From Polaromonas glacialis (GTDB lineage Bacteria; Pseudomonadota; Gammaproteobacteria; Burkholderiales; Burkholderiaceae_C), in contig NZ_KL448323.1 in the NCBI RefSeq assembly GCF_000709345.1, positions 830,242 through 894,241 on the forward strand: a DNA stretch of 64,000 nt. Reading direction: 5' to 3'. Shown here one piece after another: positions 29,026-44,734 of the stretch. A program made the translations under genes and the position numbers. A model generated the notes under the pieces. That model made no database searches. It saw nothing but the letters and a program-made list of their open reading frames with translations, and was not told the origin of the DNA. Every line of letters starts with the position of its first letter. The first letter of the stretch is position 1.

Positions 29026-29661
29026 TCAGGCTGCGGCGTCCAGCCCGCTTTTGAAATGTTCGCGCATGCGTTGCGCGGTTTCAGCCGCGTCACGCGCCAC
29101 CAGCGCGGCCATGATGGCGCGGTGTTCGAGCAGCGACTCCTCGATGCGGCCGCTTTTCAGCAGCGAATTGTGCCGGTTGAGCTTCATCACCTTGCGCAGG
29201 TCGGCCACCATCTGGTCACGCCAGCGGTTGTTGGCAATTTCCAGCAGCCGCATGTGGAAGGCTTCATTGATTTCAAAAAAGCGTTCCCGGTTCTTGACGG
29301 CTTTTTCAAGTTCATTGTGCAGGTTTTGAAGTTCCCTGATCTGCGCATCGGTGGCTTTGGCCGCCACCACTTCGGCGGCGTCGCTTTCCAGCAGGGCCAG
29401 CAAGTGGTAGACGTCGGTCAGGTCGCTGTCCGATACTTCGGTGACATAGGCGCCGCGCCGCACCTTCATGGTCACCAGACCTTCGGTGGCCAGCACTTTC
29501 AGCGCTTCGCGCAGGGGTGTGCGGCTGATGCCGTATTCTTCGGCGAGCTTGAGTTCGTCAATCCAGCTGCCCGGCGCTAGTTCCCGGTTGAAGATGCGCT
29601 GACGCAAAAGTTCGGCAACTTCTTCATAAAGCGCTCGAGGAGAAAGAGAGGTTTCAGCCAT
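29026..29661 (-). CDS. GntR-family transcriptional regulator with FCD domain
   Basis: 211 residues. The N-terminal winged helix (LAEEYGISRTPLREALKVLATEGLV) is the GntR DNA-reading head; the rest is an all-helical FCD ligand domain with metal-type histidines (NEAFHMRLLEIANN and EHRAIMAAL). It is divergent from the methylmalonyl-CoA mutase gene with 152 bases between, so it is the likely local regulator of that cluster, possibly sensing a CoA ester or organic acid. Confidence 0.9.
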   Translation of the reverse strand: MAETSLSPRALYEEVAELLRQRIFNRELAPGSWIDELKLAEEYGISRTPLREALKVLATEGLVTMKVRRGAYVTEVSDSDLTDVYHLLALLESDAAEVVAAKATDAQIRELQNLHNELEKAVKNRERFFEINEAFHMRLLEIANNRWRDQMVADLRKVMKLNRHNSLLKSGRIEESLLEHRAIMAALVARDAAETAQRMREHFKSGLDAAA

Positions 29662-29710
29662 AAGGCTCCGTAGTCTAAGGCAAAGTTCGTTAGAATATTT
29701 TGAATCAATA

Positions 29711-29722
29711 ATTATAAATAAT
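29711..29722. promoter_or_regulatory. AT-rich palindrome between the GntR gene and the mutase gene
   Basis: ATTAT-AA-ATAAT lies about 90 bases before the mutase start and 50 before the regulator start, in the only AT-rich part of the gap, with TATAAA as a plausible -10 inside it. A GntR-family dimer could bind here and affect both genes. Motif-based suggestion only. Confidence 0.35.
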
Positions 29723-29813
29723 GTAAACTTCGACCACCGTTACATGCTTGCCTTGAGGGCTTCCTGTCGAAAAAAGCAGGCTTCCAAGGCTTAACCAAGA
29801 CTGCCGACCCGCC

Positions 29814-31966
<2,153 letters not shown>

Positions 31967-31970
<4 letters not shown>

Positions 31971-32989
31971 CCGAAAGCGCATTGCTGGAGGGCGTGCTGC
32001 GCGGCAATCCCGCCGAGCAGCGCCGCGCCATTGCCAAAGCCATCACCCTGCTCGAATCGACCCGCGCCGACCACCGCGCGCAAGGCGACGAATTGCTGAC
32101 AGCGCTGCTGCCGCACACTGGCCAAGCGTTTCGCCTGGGTATCAGCGGCGTGCCCGGCGTCGGAAAATCAACCTTCATCGAGGTGCTGGGGCTGTACCTG
32201 ATCAAGCAGGGCCACCGGGTGGCGGTGCTGACCATCGATCCCTCATCGAGCGTGTCGGGCGGCTCCATTCTGGGCGACAAGACGCGCATGGAAATGCTCT
32301 CGGTTCACGAGTCGGCGTATATCCGGCCCAGCCCGTCGAGCTGCACCCTCGGCGGCGTGGCCGAAAAAACCCGCGAAGCCATGCTGGTCTGCGAGGCGGC
32401 GGGCTACGATGTGGTGATTGTCGAGACCGTCGGCGTCGGCCAGTCCGAAACCGCCGTGGCCAACATGACCGACATGTTCGTGGTCATGCAGTTGCCCAAC
32501 GCGGGCGATGATTTGCAGGCGATCAAGAAAGGCGTGATGGAGCTGGCCGACCTGGTTGTCATCAACAAGGCCGACATCGACGCCAATGCCGCCATGCGCG
32601 CCGAAGCGCAGATCCGCTCGGCCATGCGGCTGTTCGGCCTGGTCAACAACGCTATGGGCGCCGCGCAGGCGGCTGATTTTGACAAGCAGTGGCACCCGCA
32701 GGTACTGCAGCTCAGCGCATTGCACAACCAGGGCGTCGATGCATTCTGGGCGGCGGTGACGGAGTTCAGGACGCTGCAGACGGCCAACGGCAAGCTGGCC
32801 GCCCGGCGCCAGCACCAGGCGCTGTCCTGGATGTGGGAGCGGGTTGACGCAGGATTGAAGCAGGCCTTCCGGCAAGACCCGGCAGTCAGCGCCATGCTGC
32901 CGCCCCTGCTGGAGCAAGTCGGCAAAGGCCAGCTTCCAGCCTCGACTGCAGCACGAAATCTGCTCTCTGCGCATATGCAGCGGGCATAA
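31967..32989 (+). CDS. meaB: Methylmalonyl-CoA mutase-associated GTPase MeaB
   Basis: 340 residues with a GTG start at 31967 (GTGA overlap with the mutase stop). G3E-type GTPase that protects and reloads the mutase with adenosylcobalamin. The P-loop GVPGVGKST is at about residues 61-69, the switch segment [10 protein letters not shown] follows, and NKAD gives guanine specificity. Older annotations call this family ArgK; its place here makes the chaperone role clear. Confidence 0.95.
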
Positions 32990-33027
32990 GCAGCTATTTA
33001 ATAGATAGCAAAAAATTTATAGCGTTA
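32990..33027. repeat. Short family A repeat remnant between meaB and pccB
   Basis: GCTATTTAATAGATAGC followed by an A-run and TTATAGC: only the AT-rich inverted ends of the family A element are left. It could fold as a small hairpin within the operon transcript. Confidence 0.35.
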
Positions 33028-33049
33028 TTGAGCCTAAAGAAAGCGAACC

Positions 33050-34582
<1,533 letters not shown>

Positions 34583-34601
34583 GCGCCGAGTAAAAGACAC
34601 T

Positions 34602-36646
<2,045 letters not shown>

Positions 36647-36650
<4 letters not shown>

Positions 36651-37141
36651 TGCAGGCGACGACCCCGATGCGTCCCTTCAAGGTGCTGGGCATCCAGCAG
36701 ATCGCCATTGGCGCCACCCGCAAGGACCGCCTGCGCACGCTGTGGGTGGACATGCTGGGGCTGGAGGTCACCGGCAATTTCGTCAGCGAGCGCGAAAATG
36801 TCGATGAAGACATCTGCGCCATCGGCAGCGGCCCGTTCAAGGTCGAGGTGGACCTGATGCAGCCGGTGGATATTGAAAAAAAACCAGCGGTTCACACCAC
36901 TCCGCTCAACCATGTGGGCCTGTGGATTGACGACCTGCCTGCAGCGGTGCAATGGCTCGCGGCGCAGGGCGTTCGCTTTGCGCCGGGCGGCATCCGAAAG
37001 GGCGCGGCGGGTTTTGACATCTGCTTCCTGCATCCCAAGTCGAACGAAGAGTTCCCGATTGCAGGCGAGGGCGTGCTGATTGAACTGGTGCAGGCGCCGG
37101 CAGAAGTGATCCAGGCGTTTCACGCGCAAACTGAGCGCTGA
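36647..37141 (+). CDS. VOC-superfamily protein, methylmalonyl-CoA epimerase-like
   Basis: 164 residues, translationally coupled to pccA. Two VOC half-modules are visible ([19 protein letters not shown] and [17 protein letters not shown]). Context calls for methylmalonyl-CoA epimerase, which converts the S product of the carboxylase to the R substrate of the mutase. The metal ligands of the second half (His of NHVGL, Glu of LIELVQ) are present, but the first-module His of true epimerases (DHIGIA) is Gln here (QQIAIG). It may be a divergent epimerase or another VOC enzyme. Confidence 0.7.
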
Positions 37142-37205
37142 AAAGACGCTTGACTGCCCAATCGCAAGGGTATTTTGCGTCAAACTGCTGGCCGCTGCGT
37201 CTTCG

Positions 37206-38135
37206 ATGGCATCAGTGCTGGCGGGCTACCGGCTTTTCACAGGCGACGACCTGGGCAAGCGTGGCCCGGATGAACTGGATAGTCTGAGCATTGCACTGGG
37301 CAAGATTGGCGACACTCTGTCTGGAATGGTGGCGAATGTTCGCAGCAATGCTGCCTTCGCAACTTGTACAGCCGCACCGAGCTCCAGGCCTCCAATCTGG
37401 TGCAAACGGCTGCCAGCGTTGAGCAGCTGTCATCCGTCCTCCAGGCCAATGCAGACACGGTCAGCCATGCCAACCTGCAGGCCGGAAAGGTCAAAACCTG
37501 GCCAATGGAGGTGCTGCCACCGTGGTTGGCGCCATCGCAGCCGTTGAAGCCGTGCAGGACAGCGCCAAGCGCATGGGCGAAATTGTCGAACTCATCGACA
37601 GCATGGCGCTTCAAACCAATATCCTGGCGCTCAACGCAGCGGTCGAGGCGGCCCCCGCGAAGGCGAGTCCGGGAGGGGTTTTGCGGTGGTGGCCAGCGAA
37701 ATTCGCTCGCTTTCTCAGCGCTCTGCAGAGTCAGTCAAGGAAATCAGGCAGCTGATCAACAGATCGTCAAGCCATGTCGCGGCCAGCCATCGACGCCAGA
37801 CCACCAGGGAAGCCTTCCTGCGCGACCTGACCCATCGGGTTAAAGGATTTCATGACCGCGACATGTATGTCTTTGTCCTGGATGCCTGGGGCACCTATCT
37901 GGCCTTTGGCGGGAACCCGTCCCGGGTGGGGACGCGCGTGCAGGATATTGCGGGAATCGATGGCAACCAGCTGCTGGGATCCATCGTCAATCAGGCTGGC
38001 GTCGAGGCGGGCTTGGTCGAGTACGACATCACCAATCCGACGACCGGAAAAGTGCAGGCCAAGATGTCTCTTGTCGAGCAAGTGGACGATTTGTTCGTCG
38101 GCTGCGGCGTCTACAAGGACCTCGCCGCCGTCTGA
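37206..38135 (+). pseudogene. Methyl-accepting chemotaxis protein, frameshifted and truncated
   Basis: Pieces of one receptor appear in three frames in order: a HAMP/adapter end (DLGKRGPDELDSLSIALGKI, from 37206), the hairpin start (SRTELQASNLVQTAASVEQL, from 37364), the signalling tip (ILALNAAVEAA, from 37522), and VVASEIRSLSQRSAESVKEI running into a C-terminal Cache-type domain (DMYVFVLDAWGTYLAFGGNP) that ends at 38135. At least three frameshifts are needed and the N-terminal membrane/sensor part is missing. The final 149-codon frame (37686-38135) could still be translated as a fragment, but a working receptor is not possible. Confidence 0.85.
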
Positions 38136-38184
38136 GGTCAGCTCAGGCCTTGTCTAATTCCGTGCTTGCCGCGCGGTCGGAGGC

Positions 38185-38862
38185 TCATTCCTTTGATGCA
38201 CGCTGGGCGCGCGACCGGTCCAGCGCCGCCTTGATGAACGCGCGCTTACGTTCGGCCTCATCGACGTGGGGTTGCGCCTGCACAGGCGGCTCGCTTGTCC
38301 GGCTGTCTGGTGCTTCGATTGTTTTTTTAGGTGTTTTAGGGACTTTGCGCATGTCCAGACTGCTTCTATAGCTATGAACTTCATAGCGTTTCAGTGCGGC
38401 GTCCGCGTCCGGAGTTGACCAGGCATTCCAGCCCGTGCGGCTGCCGGTGACATTTTCCAGGCTGATGCAATCGACCGGGCAGGCTGTCAGGCATAACTCG
38501 CATCCGGTGCAGGCCGGTTCGATCACGGTGTGCATCATCTTGTTGCTGCCGATGATGGCATCAACCGGGCAGGCCTTGATGCACAGGGTGCAGCCAATGC
38601 ACCAGGCTTCGTCAATGATGGCCACCGCGCGAGTACCTTCGAGGCCATTCAGGGGATTCAGAGGCTGAACCGGCAAGCCCGTGATGTTGGACAGGCGCCG
38701 GATTCCTTCAGCGCCGCCGGGCGGGCACTGGTTGATGGCTGCTTCATTCGATGCAATGGCTTGCGCGTAGGCTGCGCAATCGGCATAGCCGCAGCGCGTG
38801 CACTGGGTCTGCGGGAGAGCGGAATTGATCCGGTCAAAGAGGGAATTCAGATAGATCGGCAT
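38185..38862 (-). CDS. rsxB: RnfB/RsxB-type electron transport ferredoxin
   Basis: 225 residues from the ATG at 38862 (MPIYLNSLFDRI). A four-cysteine domain (CTRCGYADC ... CPPGG) precedes two [4Fe-4S] ferredoxin motifs (CIGCTLCIKACP and CTGCELCLTACP). The E. coli N-terminal membrane helix is missing, as in other Burkholderiales copies, and no rnfA, C, D, G or E is adjacent, so it acts as a soluble orphan, perhaps supplying electrons for Fe-S or DNA repair enzymes. The C-terminal 60 residues are charged and proline-rich. Confidence 0.88.
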   Translation of the reverse strand: MPIYLNSLFDRINSALPQTQCTRCGYADCAAYAQAIASNEAAINQCPPGGAEGIRRLSNITGLPVQPLNPLNGLEGTRAVAIIDEAWCIGCTLCIKACPVDAIIGSNKMMHTVIEPACTGCELCLTACPVDCISLENVTGSRTGWNAWSTPDADAALKRYEVHSYRSSLDMRKVPKTPKKTIEAPDSRTSEPPVQAQPHVDEAERKRAFIKAALDRSRAQRASKE

Positions 38863-38936
38863 CACGCTGTCATTGTCCCATCGCCTGCCTACCCGTATTT
38901 CTGGCGCGGTCACGTAGTGGACCGCGCCATGCTTTC

Positions 38937-40628
38937 TCAGGCGGCTGATTTCTCGGGAGGAATCGGCGTGTTGAATGCCGCTTCGACACCTGCCTCAGAT
39001 GCCGGGGCAACGGTGGCAACCGTCGCGGCAATGGGCAGCGCCGTTGCTGTCGGGATGTCTTCAACAACAGGCTCGGGCTTGGCTGCCGTATTTTTGACGG
39101 CCACCAGAACTGGTTTTGCCACGGCGGGTTTTTCGGCGATATCCGAAAGCTCTTTGGCCACCGTTTTCCCGGCAGCAACCGTTGATTTCAGTCCGGCGGT
39201 CGTGGTCTTGGCGCTGCGCTTGACGGCCGTTTTCACGGCTTCTGTGGCGACCGGCGTAGCTGGAATTTCAACCGTCGCAGGTACTTGCAACCGGAGCTGC
39301 TTCTCGGGCTTGGCTGTTTTTTTTGCCGCCGCCGGGGCTTTCTCGATCTGCGCAAGCGACTTGTTGTGTTCAAGGATGAAGCTTGTCACCGCCGGATAAA
39401 CGACATCGCGCCAGCGCCTGCCGCTGAAAATGCCGTAATGGCCTGCGCCCTGGGCTTCCAGGTGGGTTTTTTGCCCTGGCGCCACGCCACTGCACATGTC
39501 AAGCGCCGCACGGGTCTGGCCGGAGCCGGAAATGTCGTCCAGTTCGCCTTCCACTGTCATCACGGCGGTGGTCTTGATGTCGCCCGGTTTCACCCGCTCA
39601 AGGACGCCTTCCGGAGACATGACGTCCCAGGTGCCATTGACCAGTTTGAAATCCTGGAACACGGTCTTGATGGTTTCGAGGTAATAGTCGGCATCCATGT
39701 CGAGGACGGCGTTGTACTCGTCGTAGAACTTGCGGTGCGCTTCCGTGCTGACGTCATCGCCCTTGATCAGATTCTTGAAGTAGTCGTAGTGGCTGGTGGC
39801 ATGGCGGTCGGGGTTCATGGCCACGAAGCCGGTATGCTGCAGGAAGCCGGGATAGACGCGCCGGCCCTTGCCCGCAAAGCTGGCGGGGACGCGGTAGATC
39901 ACATTGTTTTCAAACCATTCGAAGGGCTTCGTCGTTGCCAGGTTGTTCACCGACGTCGGCGACAGGCGTGCATCGATCGGGCCGCCCATCATGATCATGG
40001 ACAGCGGGGTTTTTTCCCCGCGCGATGCCATCAATGAGATCGCCGCGAACACCGGAACGGTGGGCTGGCAAACGCTGATGACATGGCAGTTGCCGTACTT
40101 TCCCTGAAGGTGGCGAATGAATTCCTGCACATAGTTGACATAGTCGTCAAGGTGGAAAGCGCCTTCCGACAGGGGAACGTTACGCGCGTTTTTCCAGTCG
40201 GTGATGTAGACCTTGTGGTCCTTGAGCATGGTCTTGACGGTGTCGCGCAGCAGGGTCGAATAATGGCCCGACAAAGGCGCGACCATCAGCACGGCTGGCT
40301 GGTCCTTGAGTTGCGTCAGCGTGGCCGAATCATCGGTGAACCGCTTGAAACGGCGCAGTTCGCAAAACGGCTTGTCAACTTCAATGCGTTCATGAATCGC
40401 CAGGCTGACCCCTTGCTTGTTAACCTCGACCTGATGAATGTCGAACGATGGCTTTTCGTAGTCCTTGCCGAGCCGGTACATCAGGCTGTAGCCTGCCGAG
40501 ACACGCTGGGACAGCGGGGTTTTGCCAATGGGAGACAGGGGACTGCTGTAGAGCTTTGCCGCCGCCTGCGCAAAGTCAACAAACGGCTCCATCAACGTGC
40601 GCTGGGATTCATAGAGTTGATACAGCAT
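38937..40628 (-). CDS. phaZ: Intracellular polyhydroxyalkanoate depolymerase with a long Ala/Lys-rich tail
   Basis: 563 residues from the ATG at 40628 (MLYQLYESQRTLMEPF). Depolymerises native PHB granules. The alpha/beta-hydrolase core has Cys187 in VCQPTVPV, the cysteine nucleophile of the Ralstonia-type PhaZ family. The enzyme core ends near residue 430; the last 134 residues are low-complexity Ala/Pro/Val with regular Lys, resembling PhaF- or histone H1-like tails, beyond the usual length of about 410-420. The open frame continues upstream to 40709 without a better start. Confidence 0.93.
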   Translation of the reverse strand: MLYQLYESQRTLMEPFVDFAQAAAKLYSSPLSPIGKTPLSQRVSAGYSLMYRLGKDYEKPSFDIHQVEVNKQGVSLAIHERIEVDKPFCELRRFKRFTDDSATLTQLKDQPAVLMVAPLSGHYSTLLRDTVKTMLKDHKVYITDWKNARNVPLSEGAFHLDDYVNYVQEFIRHLQGKYGNCHVISVCQPTVPVFAAISLMASRGEKTPLSMIMMGGPIDARLSPTSVNNLATTKPFEWFENNVIYRVPASFAGKGRRVYPGFLQHTGFVAMNPDRHATSHYDYFKNLIKGDDVSTEAHRKFYDEYNAVLDMDADYYLETIKTVFQDFKLVNGTWDVMSPEGVLERVKPGDIKTTAVMTVEGELDDISGSGQTRAALDMCSGVAPGQKTHLEAQGAGHYGIFSGRRWRDVVYPAVTSFILEHNKSLAQIEKAPAAAKKTAKPEKQLRLQVPATVEIPATPVATEAVKTAVKRSAKTTTAGLKSTVAAGKTVAKELSDIAEKPAVAKPVLVAVKNTAAKPEPVVEDIPTATALPIAATVATVAPASEAGVEAAFNTPIPPEKSAA

Positions 40629-40682
40629 TGGAAGGAACCTTTTTTGTGAAACGTTTATGAAAAACGAAATATGTTGCAGTGC

Positions 40683-40727
40683 AATATACCAGCCGAAGAG
40701 ACTTGACAACTAGTGATAATCGCTAGT
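40683..40727 (-). promoter_or_regulatory. Probable phaZ promoter with overlapping palindrome
   Basis: Within the 333-base gap between phaZ and the next gene, ACTAGTGAT-A-ATCGCTAGT (40709-40727) is a 19-base palindrome with one mismatch. On the minus strand TTGTCA (40703-40708) directly follows it and TATATT (40683-40688) lies 14 bases further on, a rather short-spaced promoter pair about 55 bases before phaZ. On the plus strand the same place reads TTGACA. An operator for either gene is likely. The remaining gap shows nothing I can name. Confidence 0.4.
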
Positions 40728-40961
40728 ATTTAACATTTTTTTACAATTTTTTGGCGGCTGGCATACCCTATTTTAGGGAACAAAACCACGCTGTCAATTG
40801 ATCGATGTGCTAGACAAAAGGTATTACTATCACACAAGCAGTCGCATTGGGGTATCGGAAAACAGCTCTAACCTTTGAAGGAAGGCTGCACCAAAAATTT
40901 ATTTTGAGCACCGCTTTATTTGGCAAAACTTTTCCTACTCCACCATTACTACAGGATAAAC

Positions 40962-41816
40962 ATGCTCAACACGCTTGACGCCAACGCACTTGACAGTTTG
41001 CCATCGCTGAAAAAATCCGACAGGATGCCGGTGATGTTCATGGGGCATGGCAGTCCCATGAATGCCCTTGGCGACAACGAATACCGGCGCAGCTGGCAGG
41101 CCCTGGGTGCCCGATTCGGCACTGAACAGCCCCGACCGCAGCTGATCCTGTGCATTTCGGCCCACTGGCTGACGCAAGGCTGGTGGCTCACCGCCATGGC
41201 GAAACCCAGGACCATTCATGACTTTGGCGGATTTCCGCAAGAACTGTTTGACCAGCAATACCCCGCACCCGGCGATCCGGATGCGGCCAGCGCCATCAGC
41301 CTGCTGGTCAGGCAGCGTGCGTCGGCGCCGCTGGGACTCGACGCCGGTGAATGGGGTCTGGACCACGGCGCCTGGTCGGTGCTGGGGCCGATGTTTCCCG
41401 ACGCCGACATTCCGGTGATCCAGCTCAGCATGGACTATGACCGCGCGCCTGAAGACCACTATGCCTTGGCCAAACAGCTCAAGGCCCTGCGCGACCGGGG
41501 CGTGCTGATCGTGGCCAGCGGCAACATCGTGCACAACCTGAGCCAGATGCAGCGCGGTGCCGGCGGCAACCAGGCGTATGACTGGGCACTGGAGTTCGAC
41601 CAGACGATAGGCGGCTATGCGCAGCAGGGCAATCTCGATGCCTTGCAGAATTTCCAGAAGCTCGGTTCGCTGGCGAAGATGGCCCACCCGACGCATGAGC
41701 ATTTTTTGCCCTTGCTGTACGCAGCCGGTGCTGTGGATGCGCGCGAGCCGATGCGGTTTTTGAATACCAGCTTCCAGGGCGGCTCGATTTCCATGCGTTC
41801 GGTGGTCTGGGGTTGA
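40962..41816 (+). CDS. Class III extradiol dioxygenase, 4,5-DOPA dioxygenase-like (YgiD family)
   Basis: 284 residues from the ATG at 40962; an earlier TTG-started frame from 40920 lacks a ribosome site. LigB-type fold with metal and catalytic histidines in FMGHGSPMNAL, CISAHWL and NIVHNLSQM, and the late HPTHEHFLPLLYA motif. Family members cleave catechol-type rings such as DOPA; the in vivo substrate is unknown. Monocistronic. Confidence 0.88.
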   Translation: MLNTLDANALDSLPSLKKSDRMPVMFMGHGSPMNALGDNEYRRSWQALGARFGTEQPRPQLILCISAHWLTQGWWLTAMAKPRTIHDFGGFPQELFDQQYPAPGDPDAASAISLLVRQRASAPLGLDAGEWGLDHGAWSVLGPMFPDADIPVIQLSMDYDRAPEDHYALAKQLKALRDRGVLIVASGNIVHNLSQMQRGAGGNQAYDWALEFDQTIGGYAQQGNLDALQNFQKLGSLAKMAHPTHEHFLPLLYAAGAVDAREPMRFLNTSFQGGSISMRSVVWG

Positions 41817-41818
41817 AT

Positions 41819-41895
41819 CAGTTTGCTATTAAAATACTAGCAAACTATGCAATAGCACTGTGCGCAAACGGCCTGAAAAGATTGAAATCCAATGA
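41819..41895 (+). repeat. Interspersed intergenic repeat, family A
   Basis: Starts TTTGCTATTAAAATACTAGC just after the dioxygenase stop and continues with AATAGCACTGTGCGCAAACG, paralleling the 5829 copy (GCGCAAACGGC is shared). Confidence 0.5.
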
Positions 41896-41926
41896 AAATG
41901 CCGGTCAGTTGATGGCTGACCGGCAT
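41894..41926 (-). terminator. Intrinsic terminator of the dpp operon
   Basis: Minus strand: ATGCCGGTCAG, 7-base loop, CTGACCGGCAT, then TTTTCATT. The 11-bp stem lies 40 bases after the binding-protein stop and also blocks read-through from the convergent gene. Confidence 0.8.
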
Positions 41927-41964
41927 GTTGGAGTGGGGATGCCCTTGCAGGCAAGCCAGGCCGC

Positions 41965-43602
41965 TTATTCCTTGATGTCCACGCCGTAGAAGTTGTGCCG
42001 GCCGAACGGTGAGTTCTTGAAGTCGATCACGTTCTTGCGCACCGGCTTGATCTGCACCGCATGGGCAATGGTGAACCAGGGCGCCTGTTCCTTGAAAATC
42101 ACCTGCGCCTGCTGGTACAGCTTGGTGCGTTCTGCCGTACTGGTCACGGTCTTGGCTTTCAGCACCACGTCTTCATAAGGCTGGTAGCAGAACTTGGCAA
42201 TGTTGCTGCCGCTGACCGACTGGGCCGAGGCGCAGCCCAGCAGCGTGTAAAGGAAGTTGTCCGGGTCGCCGTTGTCGCCGGTCCAGCCGAGCATGCCCAT
42301 CTGGTGTTCGCCGGCCTGCATGCGCTTGCGGTACTCGCCCCATTCAAAGCTCTTGATTTCGGCCTTGACGCCGACCTTGACCAGGTCGGCCTGCATCAGT
42401 TCGGCAATGCGCTTGGCATTCGGGTTGTAGGGGCGCTGCACCGGCATGGCCCACAGGTCGGTGGAGAAGCCGTCCGGGTAGCCCGCCGCCGCCAGCAGTT
42501 TCTTGGCGGCGTCGGGGTTGTACTCGTCATCCTTGATGGCGTCGTTGTACGACCACATCGACGGCGGAATCGGGTTCTTGGCGACGATGCCGGTGCCCAG
42601 GTACACGCCGTCCACGATGGCCTTCTTGTTGATGGCCATGTTGACGGCCTTGCGCACGCGCACGTCGTCGAACGGTTTTTTGGTCGTGTTGTACGCCAGG
42701 TAGCCGACGTTCAGGCCCGGCTGCTCCAGCACCTGCACGTTCGGGTCCTTGCGAATCGCCTCCAGGTCGGCCGGGTTGGGGTAGGGCATGACATGGCATT
42801 CACCCTTTTGCAGCTTGGCCCAGCGCACCGAGGCGTCGGGGGTGATGGAATAAACCAGGTCGTCGATCTTGGCCTTGCCGGCCCAGTGCTGGGCAAAGGC
42901 CTTGTAGCGGATGACGGCGTCCTTCTGGTACTGCAGCAGCGAGAACGGACCCGTGCCGATCGGGTCCTGGTCGATCTTCTCGGGCGTGCCTGCTTTCAGC
43001 ATGGCATCGGCATATTCCTTCGACTGGACTGCTGCATAGGGCATCGCCAGGTTGGCCAGGAAGGGCGATTCGGGCTTGTTCAGCGTGATCTTGACGGTGT
43101 AGTCATCGATTTTTTGCACCGAAGTCAGCAGCTTGGGCATGCCCATGTCGCTGAAATACGAATGGTTGGGGCTGGTGACCCTGAAAAAGGCGTTGTCTTC
43201 CTTCCACTGGCGCTCGAACATGAAGAGCACGTCGTCGGCATTGAAGTCGCGGGTGGGCTTGAAGTTCTTGCTGGTGTTGTGCCATTTCACGCCCTTGCGC
43301 AGGTGAAAGGTGTATTCCTTGCCGTCAGCCGAAATGTCCCACTTTTCGGCCAGGCCCGGCACTACCTTGGTGCCGCCGCGCTCAAACTCGACGATGCGGT
43401 TGTAAATCGGTTCGTTGGCGTCAAACGAGGTGCCGGTCGTGTTGATGCCGGGATAGAAGTTTTCGGGGCTGCCTTCGGAGCAGAACACCAGCGTCTTGGC
43501 CGAAACCGGCGAAAGCGCCAGCAATGCGGGCAGGGCAAGGGCGCAGAGCAGTGCGCGCTGCACCGGACGCAGCCGGCTGGCAAATGGTGGGGACTGAATC
43601 AT
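41965..43602 (-). CDS. dppA: Dipeptide-type ABC transporter substrate-binding protein
   Basis: 545 residues from the ATG at 43602, preceded by GAAGGAAG; upstream in-frame ATGs (43734, 43815) are less likely. A signal peptide ([19 protein letters not shown]) leads into a family 5 binding protein ([18 protein letters not shown]). Captures dipeptides or small peptides in the periplasm; heme or other ligands are known for relatives. It is last in the operon, 133 bases after dppF, rather than first. Confidence 0.9.
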   Translation of the reverse strand: MIQSPPFASRLRPVQRALLCALALPALLALSPVSAKTLVFCSEGSPENFYPGINTTGTSFDANEPIYNRIVEFERGGTKVVPGLAEKWDISADGKEYTFHLRKGVKWHNTSKNFKPTRDFNADDVLFMFERQWKEDNAFFRVTSPNHSYFSDMGMPKLLTSVQKIDDYTVKITLNKPESPFLANLAMPYAAVQSKEYADAMLKAGTPEKIDQDPIGTGPFSLLQYQKDAVIRYKAFAQHWAGKAKIDDLVYSITPDASVRWAKLQKGECHVMPYPNPADLEAIRKDPNVQVLEQPGLNVGYLAYNTTKKPFDDVRVRKAVNMAINKKAIVDGVYLGTGIVAKNPIPPSMWSYNDAIKDDEYNPDAAKKLLAAAGYPDGFSTDLWAMPVQRPYNPNAKRIAELMQADLVKVGVKAEIKSFEWGEYRKRMQAGEHQMGMLGWTGDNGDPDNFLYTLLGCASAQSVSGSNIAKFCYQPYEDVVLKAKTVTSTAERTKLYQQAQVIFKEQAPWFTIAHAVQIKPVRKNVIDFKNSPFGRHNFYGVDIKE

Positions 43603-43735
43603 CTGACGACTTCCTTCGAGGTTGGTGCTGCAACGCAGCGGGTTTGCGGCCAGGTTTGCCGCACTTGTGGTGCGCGCTTGCTGGTCATTCGAAAAGGGGT
43701 TTCGGGCAAATGCTGTCAACGTATTGATCTTCATT

Positions 43736-44734
43736 TCAGGCAACGAGAAAATTTTCCGCATAGTGACAAGCGACCTGCCGGCCTGCAACGTCGCGAAGCG
43801 CCGGCCTTTCGGCACGGCAACGGTCTGTCACATACGGACAACGGGTGGAAAACACGCAGCCCTTGGGTGGATTCAGCGGCGAAGGCAGTTCGCCCTTGAG
43901 TACGATCCGGTGCTTGATGGCGCTGCTGCCCGCCAGGCCCGGCGTCGAGGCCAGCAGCGCCTGGGTGTAGGGATGCAGCGGTTGCGCGAACAACGCCTTC
44001 TTTTCGCCCTGCTCGACGGCATGGCCCAGGTACATCACCAGCACGTCGTGGGCGATATGGCGCACGACGCCCAGGTCATGCGAGATGAACAGGTAGGCCA
44101 GCCCCATCGACTGCTGCAGGTCGGCCAGCAGATTGAGCACCTGCGCCTGGATCGATACGTCCAGCGCCGACACCGGCTCGTCGGCCACGACCAGCGCCGG
44201 GTTCAGCATCAGCGCGCGCGCAATGGCGATGCGCTGGCGTTGCCCGCCTGAAAACATGTGCGGATAACGGTTGTAATGCTCGGGCCGCAGACCGACCAGG
44301 GCCAGCATGGCGCGCGCTTTTTCAGAACGCTCGGGTGCCGCCAGGGGGGTGTTGATCTCAAGCGGCGCTTCCAGGATGGCGCCGATTTTCTTGCGCGGGT
44401 TGAGTGACCCATAGGGGTTCTGGAACACCAGTTGCACCGCCTTGCGAAGCTTCAGGCGCTGTTCATCCGAACCATGTACCGCATCGACGCCGGTGATGCT
44501 CAGCGCGCCGCTGCTGGGCGTTTCGATGAGCGACACCATGCGCGCCAGCGTTGACTTGCCGCAGCCCGATTCGCCGACGACGGCCAGCGTCTTGCCGGCG
44601 TGGACGGTGAACGACACGCCGCCGACAGCCTGGAGAAGGTCGGGCTTGGCCAAGAAGCCGCGCCGGATTTCATAGACGCGCTTGAGGTTTGTGGCTTCGA
44701 CCACGGGCGCGGTCACTGGGGCTGGGCTGCTCAT
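43736..44734 (-). CDS. dppF: Dipeptide ABC transporter ATP-binding protein DppF
   Basis: 332 residues from the ATG at 44734, in an ATGA overlap with the dppD stop. Walker [10 protein letters not shown], signature [15 protein letters not shown] and Walker [14 protein letters not shown] are present, with the C-terminal oligopeptide-transporter extension ([15 protein letters not shown]). The open frame running up to 45436 reads through dppD in another frame and is not real. Confidence 0.94.
   Translation of the reverse strand: MSSPAPVTAPVVEATNLKRVYEIRRGFLAKPDLLQAVGGVSFTVHAGKTLAVVGESGCGKSTLARMVSLIETPSSGALSITGVDAVHGSDEQRLKLRKAVQLVFQNPYGSLNPRKKIGAILEAPLEINTPLAAPERSEKARAMLALVGLRPEHYNRYPHMFSGGQRQRIAIARALMLNPALVVADEPVSALDVSIQAQVLNLLADLQQSMGLAYLFISHDLGVVRHIAHDVLVMYLGHAVEQGEKKALFAQPLHPYTQALLASTPGLAGSSAIKHRIVLKGELPSPLNPPKGCVFSTRCPYVTDRCRAERPALRDVAGRQVACHYAENFLVA

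Noticed and set aside
42061..43899. 612-codon plus-strand open frame opposite the dipeptide-binding protein
   Set aside because: Shadow frame; low-information composition and no start signals.
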